Assembly (NCBI GenBank): GCA_001599815.1
Contig: BCIA01000002.1
Location: 6,545,626-6,609,625, forward strand
Length of the DNA stretch: 64,000 nucleotides
Origin: Furcasterigmium furcatum
Taxonomy: Eukaryota > Ascomycota > Sordariomycetes > Glomerellales > Plectosphaerellaceae
Direction: 5' to 3'
Both the position numbers and the translations under genes were made by a program. Under the pieces are notes generated by a model that worked only from the letters and a program-made list of their open reading frames with translations, ran no database searches and was not told where the DNA came from. Each line of letters begins with the position of its first letter. Position 1 is the first letter of the stretch. This document shows positions 21,358-32,133 of this stretch, piece after piece.

Positions 21358-24300
21358 ATGGCCGACGACAACAACAGCGGCGGGGAAGATAATCCCGAGG
21401 CCGGCAACAACACCGACGGCAACAACACCCCGAGATGGAGGATCGAGAGCGGCCAGACCCCAAGGGTCCAATTCCAGCAGGAGATACAACGGCGTCGTGG
21501 TGGAGGTGGCCGCCGGCCAGTGAGCCTCAACCTCGGCTCGAGTGCGGCAGCTGTGCCTGTGGTCTCTGAGATCTCGCCCTCTGCCATACTCCCGGGCGGC
21601 GCCTGGGACGCTTCCTTCACGGCTCTCTTCGGCCCAAGCTCCGGCGAGAGCGGCGGCGGGAGCGGCAGCGGCAGAGTCCGGAGTTCGACAACAGGACCAG
21701 GCCTGGTGGGAATCCCTGAGGATGGTGGTGACCGCCTGCCACAGCCGGCGTCTTCGAGTCCGAAGACGCCTCACACCGCCGCTCGCGCGCCGGCTTTTAA
21801 GCTTCGTCGGCGCTCGTCTTCGCGACTGTCAACCCCGTCCTCCATCGTCTCGGGGGACGATCTTCTGCTGGGTCACTCCTCAGTCGGACACCTGGCCAAA
21901 AGCTACAAGAGGTCGATGGCCGAGAGCCAACTTCTCGCAGAGGAGAACAAGCGACTCAACGATGCGCTGGAGCAGCTCACGGAAGAGAAGGATCGCCTGG
22001 CCATTGACAAGGAGCGGGACGACGCGCTCAATGAGGAGAAGATCCGGGAGCTGGAGAGCGAACTTGCCGACACTCGCAGTAGTCGACCCTCGAGCCGCTC
22101 GGGCTTCCTCTCGGCGAGCGCCTCGGCGGCGCAGTCCTTCCTGACGCCCAAGAGCAGCATCATCTCCCTGAGCACACTGGGCTCTCCCATCAAACACACG
22201 GAAGAGGAGGCCGCTGATGCTGCTTTCAAGGCTTTGGAGAGAAGGGCCACCGCGGCCGAGGAAAAGGCCAAGGCCTCCGAGGAGGAGCTGCGAGTCTGCC
22301 TGGCGGAGCTGCAATACACCAAGAGACGCCTTGAGGACGCCCAGGCGTACGCCGATTCGACCGAGGAACAGTTCCAGGCGATGCGTCAGGAAGAGGAGGA
22401 GACCAGGAGCTACCAGACGGGCATGCTTTCCGACTGGGATCGCGGCGCCCAGGAAATGAGCCCATCCGGTACCTTCAGCTGGTCCAGACACTCGCCACCC
22501 GCGTCCCAGGGGAAGCCCGGCGAGACCACGACATCGGTGGAGGTCGGCGATGGAGATGCCGAGCTGACCCCGGAGCTGGACTTCGAGGTCCCCGGTTCCG
22601 CCGGCGGCGGGGGCATGCCCGGCCCCTGGGCTTCCGGAAGGCCACCCATCGAGGACCGTCTCACCCGGCACCACGCCCGCCCCGCGATCCCCCTGGTCCT
22701 CGGCTCCGACAGCCCCGAGAAGCCGCCCAGCGACGGCTCCCACGGCTCGAAGGACTCGGCGCGCGGCTCGCGCCCGCCGCACAGCCGCAGCGGAAGCGAG
22801 TTCAGCCAGCTCAGCAGGCGGCGCAGCGGGATGATCCCCGTCTCGGAGTACATGGCGCTCAGCGACGAGGTCGGCCTGCTGCACAGGGTGCAGGCGGGGC
22901 TGCTCCGCCGGCTGCCGAGGGAGGCGACGCTCGTGTCGCTCGCCGAGCAGAGCCTGGACGTCATGGAGCAGGAGAGGGATAACCTCGACGAGCTCATGCA
23001 GGACGCGACGTGGCGGCCGTACACGGTCACGAGGGTGTATGACCCCGAGCTGCACGATCATCTGGAGGAGGCGCATCCTGTTGCGCGCAAGCAGAAGGCT
23101 AAGTGGAAGGCGGACGCGAGCAAGAAGTCTCTGGGAGATGAGCTTGGGGAGCTGGAAGACTCCGAGGGGTCAGAAGCGCCGGAGGAGCCTGAGGAATCGG
23201 AAGAGCCCACGGTACTGGAAGAGCCCCTGGTTCCGGAAGTGCCGAAAATTCCAGAGGTACCCAAGGTGCCGGAAGAGCCCAAGCTGCCGGAGGTGCCCAA
23301 GGTTCCGGAGGCGCCACACCAGACCACCGGCAGCAATGCCTCCATCATCGAGGCCTTGTCAACGGCACTCATCCAGGGAAACCGGCTCAGACGCCGCGAG
23401 GCCGAAGGGCTCGAGCATCTGGAGCGGTTGAAGAAGTCAAACGCCATACGTGCCAACAATCTGCAGAGGCACGTGGAAACCCACAAGGCGCTGGAGGAAG
23501 AGGCTGCATCGAAAATGAAGGTCGTGAACAACTCGAAGGCGAAGTTGGAGGTCTTGGAAGCCAGCTTGAAGGAGGCCAAGATCATGAGTGACCACTTCGA
23601 GAAGGAGGCCGCGACCACGGAACAAGCCATCCTCAACATGGACTCGCTCGAAGAGCAGCTCAAGGCAGTGCAAGCGATCATCGAGCCCCTGAAGGCGGAA
23701 TACGATGCCAAGAAGACCGATGCCGGAGAAGAGGTGGAAGTGCTCGATGCCCTGAAAGAGCAAGAGAAGAAGAAGAGCGACATCCTCAGAGAGCAGCACG
23801 GCGCAGACGAGCAGCTGGGCAAGTTCAGGGATCTCATCACCTCGGCTCTTCGCATCCCGGGCGTCAGGGTCAACGTGCAGCTTGCACAGGTCGACGAAGA
23901 CGAAGACTTGAAAACTTTTGCAGAGATTTTCAGAAAGAGCTTCGCCAAGTTTATCCGAACAGCCAGCCAGTCCGTGGATTCGGAGAGGTTGAAATTGTAT
24001 GCCGCATCCCAGGAGATGGAAATGATGATCAAGGCAATCGGCCAGGAGAGGGCCAGCACTTGTCAGGCCATCGGCGAATACCAGACAGGCACCGGCTTGA
24101 GCAAGAGGCTCGAGGAGCTGCTGGAAAGGGGACGCAGTCTGCAGGCCGATATGGACGAGTCGCGCGCGCAAATCAGGGAGCTGACGCAGGAGGAGACGGA
24201 TTACATGGAAACCCAGCTGGAGCTCTTCAACGGACTCACGGAGAAAATCGGCTACTCGAGGAACGAGCTCATCAGGCATGAATCTGATCTCCAGGGCAGG

Positions 24301-27300
24301 CCCTATTTATATGGCAAGAAACGGGTGCAAAAGCAAAATGTTATCGAAAGGCTCCGGAGAACCATCGCGGATCACGAACAGGAAATGATGGCGGCCGCGA
24401 GGATCGTGTTGAGGCTCATCGATGTTCAGAGTGGGCAGGTGAGGCGGCGTTTCGACAACTGGACGGCCCGGGAGCAGCGGCTTCAGCTGCGTCTCAACGA
24501 GGCCGAGGAAGCCGTTGCTCAGAACAAGGAGCACTGGAAGAGGCGGATTAGAGAAATCGAGGACATCATCGAGGGACGTATGAAGGAGCACGCCGAAGAG
24601 AAGAACAATGAAGCCGAGGCCGAGCAGAACTTCCAGGACAAGAGCATCAGGCTGAGCAATGCTCACATGGAAGTGCAAAGGACCCGACAGGAGATGGGCG
24701 ATGCCCTCAGCGACCAGGGAGAACTGGAGGAGATCATCCGCAGGGACGGCCTGGACGTCGAGGGGGACGAGGAGCTGCGAAGGGCGTTGGAAGACGCGCG
24801 ACAAGAGATCTCCAGGGTTGAGATGGACTTCGAGATGGCTCGTCAGGGCTACGAGATGATCCTGCATGACTATCAGGCGTCCCAACAGCTCGCCGACCAG
24901 GCTCGGAGAGAGGCCCATGACGAGGTCCAGCGGCGGAACCGGGAGATTGACCTTCTGCAGGAAGAGCTGGAGAAGGCGAGGTGGCAGGCTCGCCTGGCGG
25001 AGAAACAAAACGACGTGCTAGAGAAGAGAGAGACGTCGCCGGAGCCGGTCATCATCCCGATGCCACCGAGACGACCACTGACCGAGAGGCAGGTCGAGAT
25101 CAAGACGGGGAAGGTGGCGGAGAGATGGGAGCACATTGCGATGCTGAAAAATAGTCTTTTGGCTGCCTGGAACAACAAAGAAGAGATGGAGGACAAGTGC
25201 TCGGTGCTCGAGGAGGACTTGAGCCTGACTCGGCAAGAGTTGGACGAGGTTCGCTGGGAGCGTGAAACAGCTCAGCTGAGCGTCGAAGAAATGGCTGAGA
25301 AATACGCAGACGTGATAACATGGGCTGAAGATCAGGAGAAGGCGAACAACGCGGTTCACGCCGTGGAGCAGGCGGACCTGATACGGGAGAGACAGGAGGC
25401 CATCGACGAGCGCGACCGGTCCTGGGAAGCGCAAGACAAAGCAGCGATGGAGCTCTCGGCCGTGCAAGACGAGGTGCGACGGCTGAAAGAGGAGATGGCC
25501 AAGCTCGCCCTGGGCCGCGGCGGGAACGAGGAGGAGTGGGAGGCCGCGTGCCGCCGCAGCGAGGACGAGGCGACGAACGCGACATCGAGCTTCGGGGAAT
25601 CCCTGCGAAGGATGGAAGACATCTTTTCCGCCGAAGAAGGAGATGGTGAGGAAGAGGATGTGCTCCCAGGGCCAGCAGCGGAGCGCCCGCCGGCAGGACT
25701 CGCGCCGCCCGACTCAGACGACGAGCCTCTGTTGCCACCGCCCGGCTCGCCTCTGGTCAGCATCTCTCTCAGCTCATCAAGGGAATCGGACGTTGACCGG
25801 CGCCCGTCGCCGCGTTGCGCAACTCCCCGGATGTCGTATGAGCAGATCCGGGCCACCGTAGATCGGATCAACCAGATTCACGGCGAGGCGCAAGCTGCGG
25901 AGGCCCTCGTCAACAGGGCACAGGACAGACATCGCACTGGCACAGCTCAGGGGGGCGCTCCCCAAAGCCCTATAAGCGAAGAGAAAGTCCAAGATGCCAG
26001 ACACAGCCAACAAATACTCGAGGGCCAGATGATGGTGGAAAAGGCCAAGCTGCAAGCCGCCGGAGACGTCGACGCTCTGAGTTCCCTCGTCGACTTCCTC
26101 ATGACAAAGGAGATGGCCTGGCTCAACTCCAGGATTACAAGGAGCGAGCAGAGACATTCCGATCTCGAGAAGCATATCTCCGCCATCGAAGAGCAACTAG
26201 AGCACGAGCTTGCCAAGGGCGGCATTCAGGGCAATGTTGTGGCAGGCTTGCGGCAACAAAGGGCAGATGCTCTAGAGACAGTCAGGGACCTTGTGAGCCG
26301 ACTAGACGAAGGCTCAGAGGCCATTCAGTCCGTCGGCAGTGAGCTCCAGGCACACATGGATACGCAAAAGAAGAAGGATACCAAAACCAAGCTGGGAAGC
26401 ATCCTGGAGAAGCTCGCCACGCTCTCTTCAGATCTATCCCAAAGCGCCGCGGCATCGTCTGTGTCTCGGCCCGGCACCAAGCCTGTTCAGTCATCCACGG
26501 AGACGCCGTCACAGCCAGGGATCTTTACGTCTGGCTTTACTGGCATTTCCGGATTACCTTCCTCTCCCTCATTCTCGACAACCCCGGCTGCGCAGGCGGC
26601 CACGGGCCCGTCAAGAGACGACACTTGCCCCAGGCAGCTCAAGAAGGCGAACGAGGACCTGGCTCAGGCGCGCTCAGATCTGGCCCTGGCGCAGGAGGAA
26701 ATCCGTGACTTGCATGGGCAGATCGCCAGCATCCAGGGAGCCGGAGATGCCACCTGCCCCCAGAAGCTCGCCAAGACCAGGCAGGAGTTGGCCAATACCA
26801 GGGAAGAATTAGCCAGGGCGGAGAAGGAGATTGAAGGTTTGGAGGAGCAGATCGCGGACCAGCCACGCGGCGACGACTCTCCCGAGCGGCTCGCGGCAGC
26901 TCAGGCAGAGCTCGCAGCCGCAAAGGCAGAGATCGACGGGCTGAAAACTCACCTCGACAACGTGGAGAACTCTATGAGCGATGCTAGGAGATCCTACACC
27001 GGCAGAATCAAAGAGGCCAAGGATACCCTCAGGGACGAGCAGGCCAAGGTCGAAAGCCTCAAGAAGAACATCCGCGACTACACCACGGACCGCGATGACT
27101 GGGTGAGGAGGGAGAACTCGCTCAAGAATGAGGTCAACTCCCTCAAGTCCAAGGTCACCGGGCTCGAGGCCAGCGCGCAGGAGGCCGCGAGCGCCGTCAT
27201 GGACGTCGACAGGGACGAGTACAACGAGCTGAAGGAGTACAAGCAGAAGCATATTGCTGAGAGGTGCGACCTCGCGCTGGCAAAGGCCAAGAAGTCCCTC

Positions 27301-30300
27301 GATCACTACAAGGGGAAGGCCTTCGCCCTCCAGAAGCTGGACTCCGACTGCCCCAGGAAGCTCAAAGACGCGGAAGCGAAGGTCTTTGAGACCCAGGCGA
27401 AGCTTCGAAAGGCACAGGAGGACCTGCAGACGGAGATCATCAAGTTCAGCTCTCTGGAAGACGACATGATTGTCCTCAGAGACAGGAACAAGAAGCTCGA
27501 GGAGACGAACAACCAACAAGCCGAGCGGCTGGACTCGCAGGATGAAACCCTTCAGCGCCAGCTGAAGACCCTGGCAGATCTTGAGAACCAGCACGCTGCG
27601 AACGAGCTGGCCAGGGCCACCGGCGAGCTGACGCTGACCGAAGAGCAAGAGAAGATGAAGAAGAAGGTGGAGGACGACATGGCGGAGCTCGAAAGGAGAC
27701 GCGCTCTTATCTCGCATCTCAAGGCCGAGGTCGTGACTCTCCAAGGCCAGAATGATGACCTCGCAACTGAACTCAACACGGCGCGAGAGGCTGCGAAGAA
27801 GCATTCGGAGAACGTGTGCCCCCGCTGCAAGAATCACGAGCGCGACAACCAGCTCCTCAAGGCGCAGCTGGACGCAGCCACGCAGCAGTTTTCCGACGCC
27901 GTCGACAGCCAGACCGCGGCCAACGAGGAGCTCAAGCAGGCGAAGAAGCAACTCGCCGAACTCGGGGAGCGGGCGGCGAAGCTTGCGGAGGCCGAGAAGC
28001 AGCTCAGCCTCACCAACATCATCAACAAGGCACTGACTACGCACAACGAGAAACTCAAGGGAGAAGTCGCCCAGTTCAAAGAGCAGGAGAAAGGTCCCGA
28101 AGATGACGTGGATGTGTCCGTTGGCCACGGGTCACCCGGCGACAAGATGGATCTCGACAACGAGCAGGCCGGCGGCACAGGCACAGAGGCAGGCAAATGC
28201 TCAGGCCCAGCGCCAACTCATCCCAGTGTCCGCGGCCCACGTAGAGGCTCGCAAGACAAGGTCAAGAAATCAGACCCCCTCAAGTCTCACCGGAAGAGAA
28301 ACCAGAATGCAGTGAACAGGGCCATCGCGATCGCCATTCAGCAAAGCCTCAGGGAGAATGGCCAGGGAGCTGCGCCCGCAACTGAGTCGCCAAACGTCGA
28401 CATGACCGATGCCCCGGGCCCAGAGACATCGAGCGACCATGAGGATCAGAGAAGCTTCCTTCTGGACCTCGTGAGACAGATCCGGGCCCACGCCACGGCT
28501 GTTCAGTGTCTTCCGCTGCTCTCCGAGCCGGGCACGCAGGCAGAGCTGGATAGGACACGGATTGCCCGACTCGAGGCGCGGCTTGATATCACGCAGAAAG
28601 CGCTCGAGGCCGACGGGTTCGTCATGAGCGAGCTCTTAAAGGACCTCTGGGAGGCCATGACTGCCGCCAACATCTGGGGATGGACGACCGAAGTCATCTC
28701 GACGCTGCAGAAAGAGCTTCGCCACGCAGAGGCGCGGGGCAACGACTACGTGGCCCAGGCAGTCCAGCACATGGACCATCTCATAACCGATCATGAGAAG
28801 AAAGTCGAACGACTGAGGGAGCTCCTTAGGAGGGCGGGTGAAGAGATCACTCTGCTTAGAGGCTACCTCGAGGAGGCGAAGAAGCAGATAAATCACCAGG
28901 GCGGCGATGTCAACGCGGCTTTCCAGGAGACCATCTCTGAACTGCAAGTCAGCCTGAAGAACACGGTAGAAAGAGCCAACACGCTGGAGCAGGACCTGCA
29001 GAAGCTCCGCGACGAGAAGGAGGTCGTGGGACAGCAGACCGCCGAGACCATCGCGCGCCTCGAGGTGCAGCACAAGGACTGTCTGGAGTACGCTGCCATC
29101 GTCGAGGACAATGCCTCGCAGCTCCAGTCGGAGCTCAAGGACGTCAAGCTGACGATGGCGGACACTCTCGGCCGGCTGCACGTGGCAGACGCGCAGAACA
29201 AGAGTCTCCGACTCGACTATGACGAGCTCCGCAAAAGGCTGGCGCGGGAAAGGAATCAGAACGCGGACGAGTTCGAGGACAACGCCAAGGCCAACGAGGC
29301 GGTCCAGCTTGCTCTCGCGGCGACCAAGAAGGACATGCAGGCGGTCCAGAGGGACAACGAGGCGTTGCGGAAGAAGGCGGACCGGCTGGAGGGCACGATC
29401 AGGCGTCTGGAGGAAAAGATCAAGCAGCAAAGGGCAGAACTAGACAGGTTGGAGGAGGACACGGGCACCCAGCGTGGAGCTTCCGGGGCTGGGAAGGATG
29501 CGAAGGAGAAGGCAGGCTCACGAAAGCTGGAGGAGGAGTTGAGGAAAGCCTGTACGGCGAAGAAGCTGCTCAAGATTCAGCTTTCCAACGTCGAAGCCAA
29601 GCACCAGGCTTGCCAGGAGGAAAAGGCCAGGCTCGAGACTCTGGCAGCGACCTTCCGTGCGGAGATCCAAAGCCTGCGCGCTGCGCCCGCTTCCCCGGCC
29701 GGATCTGAGGGCTCGGATCTTGTTCCCGTCAGCCTGATGGTGGAGATGGAGGCGGCCAAGCAGGAGAACCGGGTGCTGAAGAGGAAGATCGCCGAGCTGC
29801 TGCAAAAGTTGATCGGCTTGCGATCAAACGGCAGCCCGGACTCGGACGAGACCGGCACCTCGAATCCCGAGGACCTCGAGTTCGGGGAACTGGACTACCT
29901 CAACCTCACCGGGCCGACCAGCGCCCTCGTTGTCGATATCTGCTTCTTGAGAAACGCGGTCAAATACCTGAAGGCCGAGATCACAAAGATGGGCATAGAG
30001 CTCCTGGACACGAGGAAGGAGAATAAGACGCTGCTCAAGAGCGCCTCCGAAGGCGACAAGGATACCGATGACAGCGGCGGCGACACGGACGGGTCTGGGG
30101 AGGACGACAAGGAGAAGAAGGGAGACGGTCCCGATCCAGAGGGAGAGGGCAAGGACAAGGACGAACAGAGCCCAGGCCTCAGCTCCCTTGATAGCTGGGG
30201 CGATGAGGGAAGCAAGTATCCGAGCACCGTGTACGACGAGGAGGATATCCAGAACACCATCAAGGAATGTTTCCAGGGCGAGACGGTCGAGGACCAACTC

Positions 30301-32133
30301 CTACGCGGCGCGAAAGAGTTCATCGACTTACGGCGTGAGGCGAAGCACTGGGAGAAGGAGGCGAGGGCGGCGGTGGATTTGTCGGGCAGCAGGAAGGACG
30401 AATGCAACAAGCTCTCGGAGAAGATCAAGAAGCTGGATGCCGAACTTTCGAACACGGGGAAGGATTTCACGGACATGCTTCTCAAGGCTGCCGACAGGAC
30501 TTGCGACGTGATTGAGGCCAAAGAGTTTGCCCGCAAGAATGGCCTGTGGGATGCAGAGAACGGGGTGAAGAACATGGCGACTCTGGTCAAGTCTCTGGTT
30601 GGCAAGCTCAAGGAGAAGGAAGAGGAGGAGGACGAGAAGAAGGACGTGGAGAAGGACGATGCATCAACCGAAATCGAAGCCGGCAACGACAAGAGTCTGA
30701 TCATGGCAACCCAGATACAAGTCACACAGGAGCTCACGGACGAGGTGGACGGCATCCTGGCTAAGAATCGGGATGAGGTTTTGGCCCAGACTCGAAAGGA
30801 ATCCGAGGAGATTATAGCCAAGACAACAGAGTATCTCCGGACGGCAGAGAAGAAGGTCGAGGAGCTCTACAAGGCTTTCGAGGAACGCCGGGACAACGAG
30901 CAAGCGGCGGGTGCAGGATCCCAGAGGCGCGTCGACGAGCTGACGGAGAAGCTCAAGAAGGCCGAGGGGGATCTGAAGGACAAGGAAGCCGAACTGGACG
31001 TCATCAAGCGAATCCTTCCTGGTGGGACTCTCTCTGAGATCAAGCAGAGGGATTCAGAGATCGCACGCCTGAAGAGCGAGCTCGCCAAGGCCGACGCCGA
31101 GGAGACCAGGAAGAAGGAGGAGCGAATTCAGCTCCTTGAGAAGGAGCTGGAGACACTCCGCGAGGCAGAGAAGACGAAGAAGGCCGAGCGGGATGCGGCG
31201 GGGGNGAAACTCGACGAGGAAATCGCCACGTTGCAGAACCAGCTCACCAGTCTTGCGAAGGTCCAGAGTGAGAGGGACACGCTTCAACAACAAGTCGGAT
31301 GGTTGTGCTCGGAGCTGGAGGACAACAAAGAGATGCTGAAGCAGAGCGAGGCGCGGATCACCAACCTCATCGAGGCACTCAAGCAGGTCCAGATCACGGT
31401 GGTCATCCCGACCAAGCGGAAGACCAAGACCAAGGTCCGCGGTGGAATCCGTCGCGACGGCGATGACCCTTCGGATTCATCGGATTCCTCCTCCTCCGAG
31501 CCAAACGACCGCTCGGGCGGCGGCGGCCCTCGAGGCCCTCCCGTCCCTGTCCTCGACGACCCCAGGGCGCGGTGCAACGGCCACCACGACGGCTGGGACC
31601 TGTTCGTCGCCATGGGCATCATCCTGTGGGAGACGCTGGGGGTCAACTTCTTGGTCCAGAAGAAAGCCATCAGCATGCTCTTCGTGGCCATGACCTCTCC
31701 CGCGGCCCTCATCGTCTGGATCTTCCACATGACCGGCTACGTCAACCAGATCCTGAGGGGCAACCCTGGGAACATGCGGCGCCCCCGGATCCAGGGATTC
31801 ACCTTCCCGCGCTTCTCGGGGGCGGAGGTGGCCCTGCTGCTGCTGTACGTGCTGCTGATCTTCGCCATCTCCATGGCGTTCAGGGCGTGGGTCATCTCGT
31901 CGGGGCTGCTGGCGCTGATGATGGAGGCGAACGGCGACAGCCGGGCGTATTACATGGACGTCGTGATGCACGGGGTGCCGTGGTGGCTCGGGCTCCCGGT
32001 GCTGGACGGGCGGTTCTGGCTGGGATGGAGGACGGCAGGCAGAGAGATGATGGGCCCCGAGACCTGGGCGATGGTCCAGAGTATCTGGGCCTCGCCCGTC
32101 TGGACGAACCTCGGTCGTGTGATTGTTGGATGA
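21358..32133 (+). CDS. Giant coiled-coil protein with C-terminal membrane segments, function unknown
   Basis: One uninterrupted frame of 3591 residues, the largest gene here and without introns. Residues 1-130 are polar and low complexity. Long heptad-rich coiled coils then fill most of the chain (from about 175, and 650 to about 3380). A proline-rich stretch of PEVPKVPEEP-type repeats lies near 608-655. Three to four related modules with a D-x-CP-x-K/R-L start and about 40-43 residue spacing begin near 1756. Acidic tracts lie near 2895-2945. At the C-terminus, after a Ser/Asp-rich linker, hydrophobic segments near 3411-3461 and 3491-3522 suggest two to three membrane spans. The shape recalls golgin-like or organelle-tethering proteins, but I cannot assign a family. 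One ambiguous base (31205) makes residue 3283 unknown. Confidence 0.85.
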   Translation: MADDNNSGGEDNPEAGNNTDGNNTPRWRIESGQTPRVQFQQEIQRRRGGGGRRPVSLNLGSSAAAVPVVSEISPSAILPGGAWDASFTALFGPSSGESGGGSGSGRVRSSTTGPGLVGIPEDGGDRLPQPASSSPKTPHTAARAPAFKLRRRSSSRLSTPSSIVSGDDLLLGHSSVGHLAKSYKRSMAESQLLAEENKRLNDALEQLTEEKDRLAIDKERDDALNEEKIRELESELADTRSSRPSSRSGFLSASASAAQSFLTPKSSIISLSTLGSPIKHTEEEAADAAFKALERRATAAEEKAKASEEELRVCLAELQYTKRRLEDAQAYADSTEEQFQAMRQEEEETRSYQTGMLSDWDRGAQEMSPSGTFSWSRHSPPASQGKPGETTTSVEVGDGDAELTPELDFEVPGSAGGGGMPGPWASGRPPIEDRLTRHHARPAIPLVLGSDSPEKPPSDGSHGSKDSARGSRPPHSRSGSEFSQLSRRRSGMIPVSEYMALSDEVGLLHRVQAGLLRRLPREATLVSLAEQSLDVMEQERDNLDELMQDATWRPYTVTRVYDPELHDHLEEAHPVARKQKAKWKADASKKSLGDELGELEDSEGSEAPEEPEESEEPTVLEEPLVPEVPKIPEVPKVPEEPKLPEVPKVPEAPHQTTGSNASIIEALSTALIQGNRLRRREAEGLEHLERLKKSNAIRANNLQRHVETHKALEEEAASKMKVVNNSKAKLEVLEASLKEAKIMSDHFEKEAATTEQAILNMDSLEEQLKAVQAIIEPLKAEYDAKKTDAGEEVEVLDALKEQEKKKSDILREQHGADEQLGKFRDLITSALRIPGVRVNVQLAQVDEDEDLKTFAEIFRKSFAKFIRTASQSVDSERLKLYAASQEMEMMIKAIGQERASTCQAIGEYQTGTGLSKRLEELLERGRSLQADMDESRAQIRELTQEETDYMETQLELFNGLTEKIGYSRNELIRHESDLQGRPYLYGKKRVQKQNVIERLRRTIADHEQEMMAAARIVLRLIDVQSGQVRRRFDNWTAREQRLQLRLNEAEEAVAQNKEHWKRRIREIEDIIEGRMKEHAEEKNNEAEAEQNFQDKSIRLSNAHMEVQRTRQEMGDALSDQGELEEIIRRDGLDVEGDEELRRALEDARQEISRVEMDFEMARQGYEMILHDYQASQQLADQARREAHDEVQRRNREIDLLQEELEKARWQARLAEKQNDVLEKRETSPEPVIIPMPPRRPLTERQVEIKTGKVAERWEHIAMLKNSLLAAWNNKEEMEDKCSVLEEDLSLTRQELDEVRWERETAQLSVEEMAEKYADVITWAEDQEKANNAVHAVEQADLIRERQEAIDERDRSWEAQDKAAMELSAVQDEVRRLKEEMAKLALGRGGNEEEWEAACRRSEDEATNATSSFGESLRRMEDIFSAEEGDGEEEDVLPGPAAERPPAGLAPPDSDDEPLLPPPGSPLVSISLSSSRESDVDRRPSPRCATPRMSYEQIRATVDRINQIHGEAQAAEALVNRAQDRHRTGTAQGGAPQSPISEEKVQDARHSQQILEGQMMVEKAKLQAAGDVDALSSLVDFLMTKEMAWLNSRITRSEQRHSDLEKHISAIEEQLEHELAKGGIQGNVVAGLRQQRADALETVRDLVSRLDEGSEAIQSVGSELQAHMDTQKKKDTKTKLGSILEKLATLSSDLSQSAAASSVSRPGTKPVQSSTETPSQPGIFTSGFTGISGLPSSPSFSTTPAAQAATGPSRDDTCPRQLKKANEDLAQARSDLALAQEEIRDLHGQIASIQGAGDATCPQKLAKTRQELANTREELARAEKEIEGLEEQIADQPRGDDSPERLAAAQAELAAAKAEIDGLKTHLDNVENSMSDARRSYTGRIKEAKDTLRDEQAKVESLKKNIRDYTTDRDDWVRRENSLKNEVNSLKSKVTGLEASAQEAASAVMDVDRDEYNELKEYKQKHIAERCDLALAKAKKSLDHYKGKAFALQKLDSDCPRKLKDAEAKVFETQAKLRKAQEDLQTEIIKFSSLEDDMIVLRDRNKKLEETNNQQAERLDSQDETLQRQLKTLADLENQHAANELARATGELTLTEEQEKMKKKVEDDMAELERRRALISHLKAEVVTLQGQNDDLATELNTAREAAKKHSENVCPRCKNHERDNQLLKAQLDAATQQFSDAVDSQTAANEELKQAKKQLAELGERAAKLAEAEKQLSLTNIINKALTTHNEKLKGEVAQFKEQEKGPEDDVDVSVGHGSPGDKMDLDNEQAGGTGTEAGKCSGPAPTHPSVRGPRRGSQDKVKKSDPLKSHRKRNQNAVNRAIAIAIQQSLRENGQGAAPATESPNVDMTDAPGPETSSDHEDQRSFLLDLVRQIRAHATAVQCLPLLSEPGTQAELDRTRIARLEARLDITQKALEADGFVMSELLKDLWEAMTAANIWGWTTEVISTLQKELRHAEARGNDYVAQAVQHMDHLITDHEKKVERLRELLRRAGEEITLLRGYLEEAKKQINHQGGDVNAAFQETISELQVSLKNTVERANTLEQDLQKLRDEKEVVGQQTAETIARLEVQHKDCLEYAAIVEDNASQLQSELKDVKLTMADTLGRLHVADAQNKSLRLDYDELRKRLARERNQNADEFEDNAKANEAVQLALAATKKDMQAVQRDNEALRKKADRLEGTIRRLEEKIKQQRAELDRLEEDTGTQRGASGAGKDAKEKAGSRKLEEELRKACTAKKLLKIQLSNVEAKHQACQEEKARLETLAATFRAEIQSLRAAPASPAGSEGSDLVPVSLMVEMEAAKQENRVLKRKIAELLQKLIGLRSNGSPDSDETGTSNPEDLEFGELDYLNLTGPTSALVVDICFLRNAVKYLKAEITKMGIELLDTRKENKTLLKSASEGDKDTDDSGGDTDGSGEDDKEKKGDGPDPEGEGKDKDEQSPGLSSLDSWGDEGSKYPSTVYDEEDIQNTIKECFQGETVEDQLLRGAKEFIDLRREAKHWEKEARAAVDLSGSRKDECNKLSEKIKKLDAELSNTGKDFTDMLLKAADRTCDVIEAKEFARKNGLWDAENGVKNMATLVKSLVGKLKEKEEEEDEKKDVEKDDASTEIEAGNDKSLIMATQIQVTQELTDEVDGILAKNRDEVLAQTRKESEEIIAKTTEYLRTAEKKVEELYKAFEERRDNEQAAGAGSQRRVDELTEKLKKAEGDLKDKEAELDVIKRILPGGTLSEIKQRDSEIARLKSELAKADAEETRKKEERIQLLEKELETLREAEKTKKAERDAAGXKLDEEIATLQNQLTSLAKVQSERDTLQQQVGWLCSELEDNKEMLKQSEARITNLIEALKQVQITVVIPTKRKTKTKVRGGIRRDGDDPSDSSDSSSSEPNDRSGGGGPRGPPVPVLDDPRARCNGHHDGWDLFVAMGIILWETLGVNFLVQKKAISMLFVAMTSPAALIVWIFHMTGYVNQILRGNPGNMRRPRIQGFTFPRFSGAEVALLLLYVLLIFAISMAFRAWVISSGLLALMMEANGDSRAYYMDVVMHGVPWWLGLPVLDGRFWLGWRTAGREMMGPETWAMVQSIWASPVWTNLGRVIVG

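Noticed and set aside
21880..23076. Long minus-strand frames inside the giant gene (also 26809-28128 and 28636-29430)
   Set aside because: Leu/Arg-rich shadows produced by Glu/Lys/Leu-rich coiled-coil codons on the other strand.
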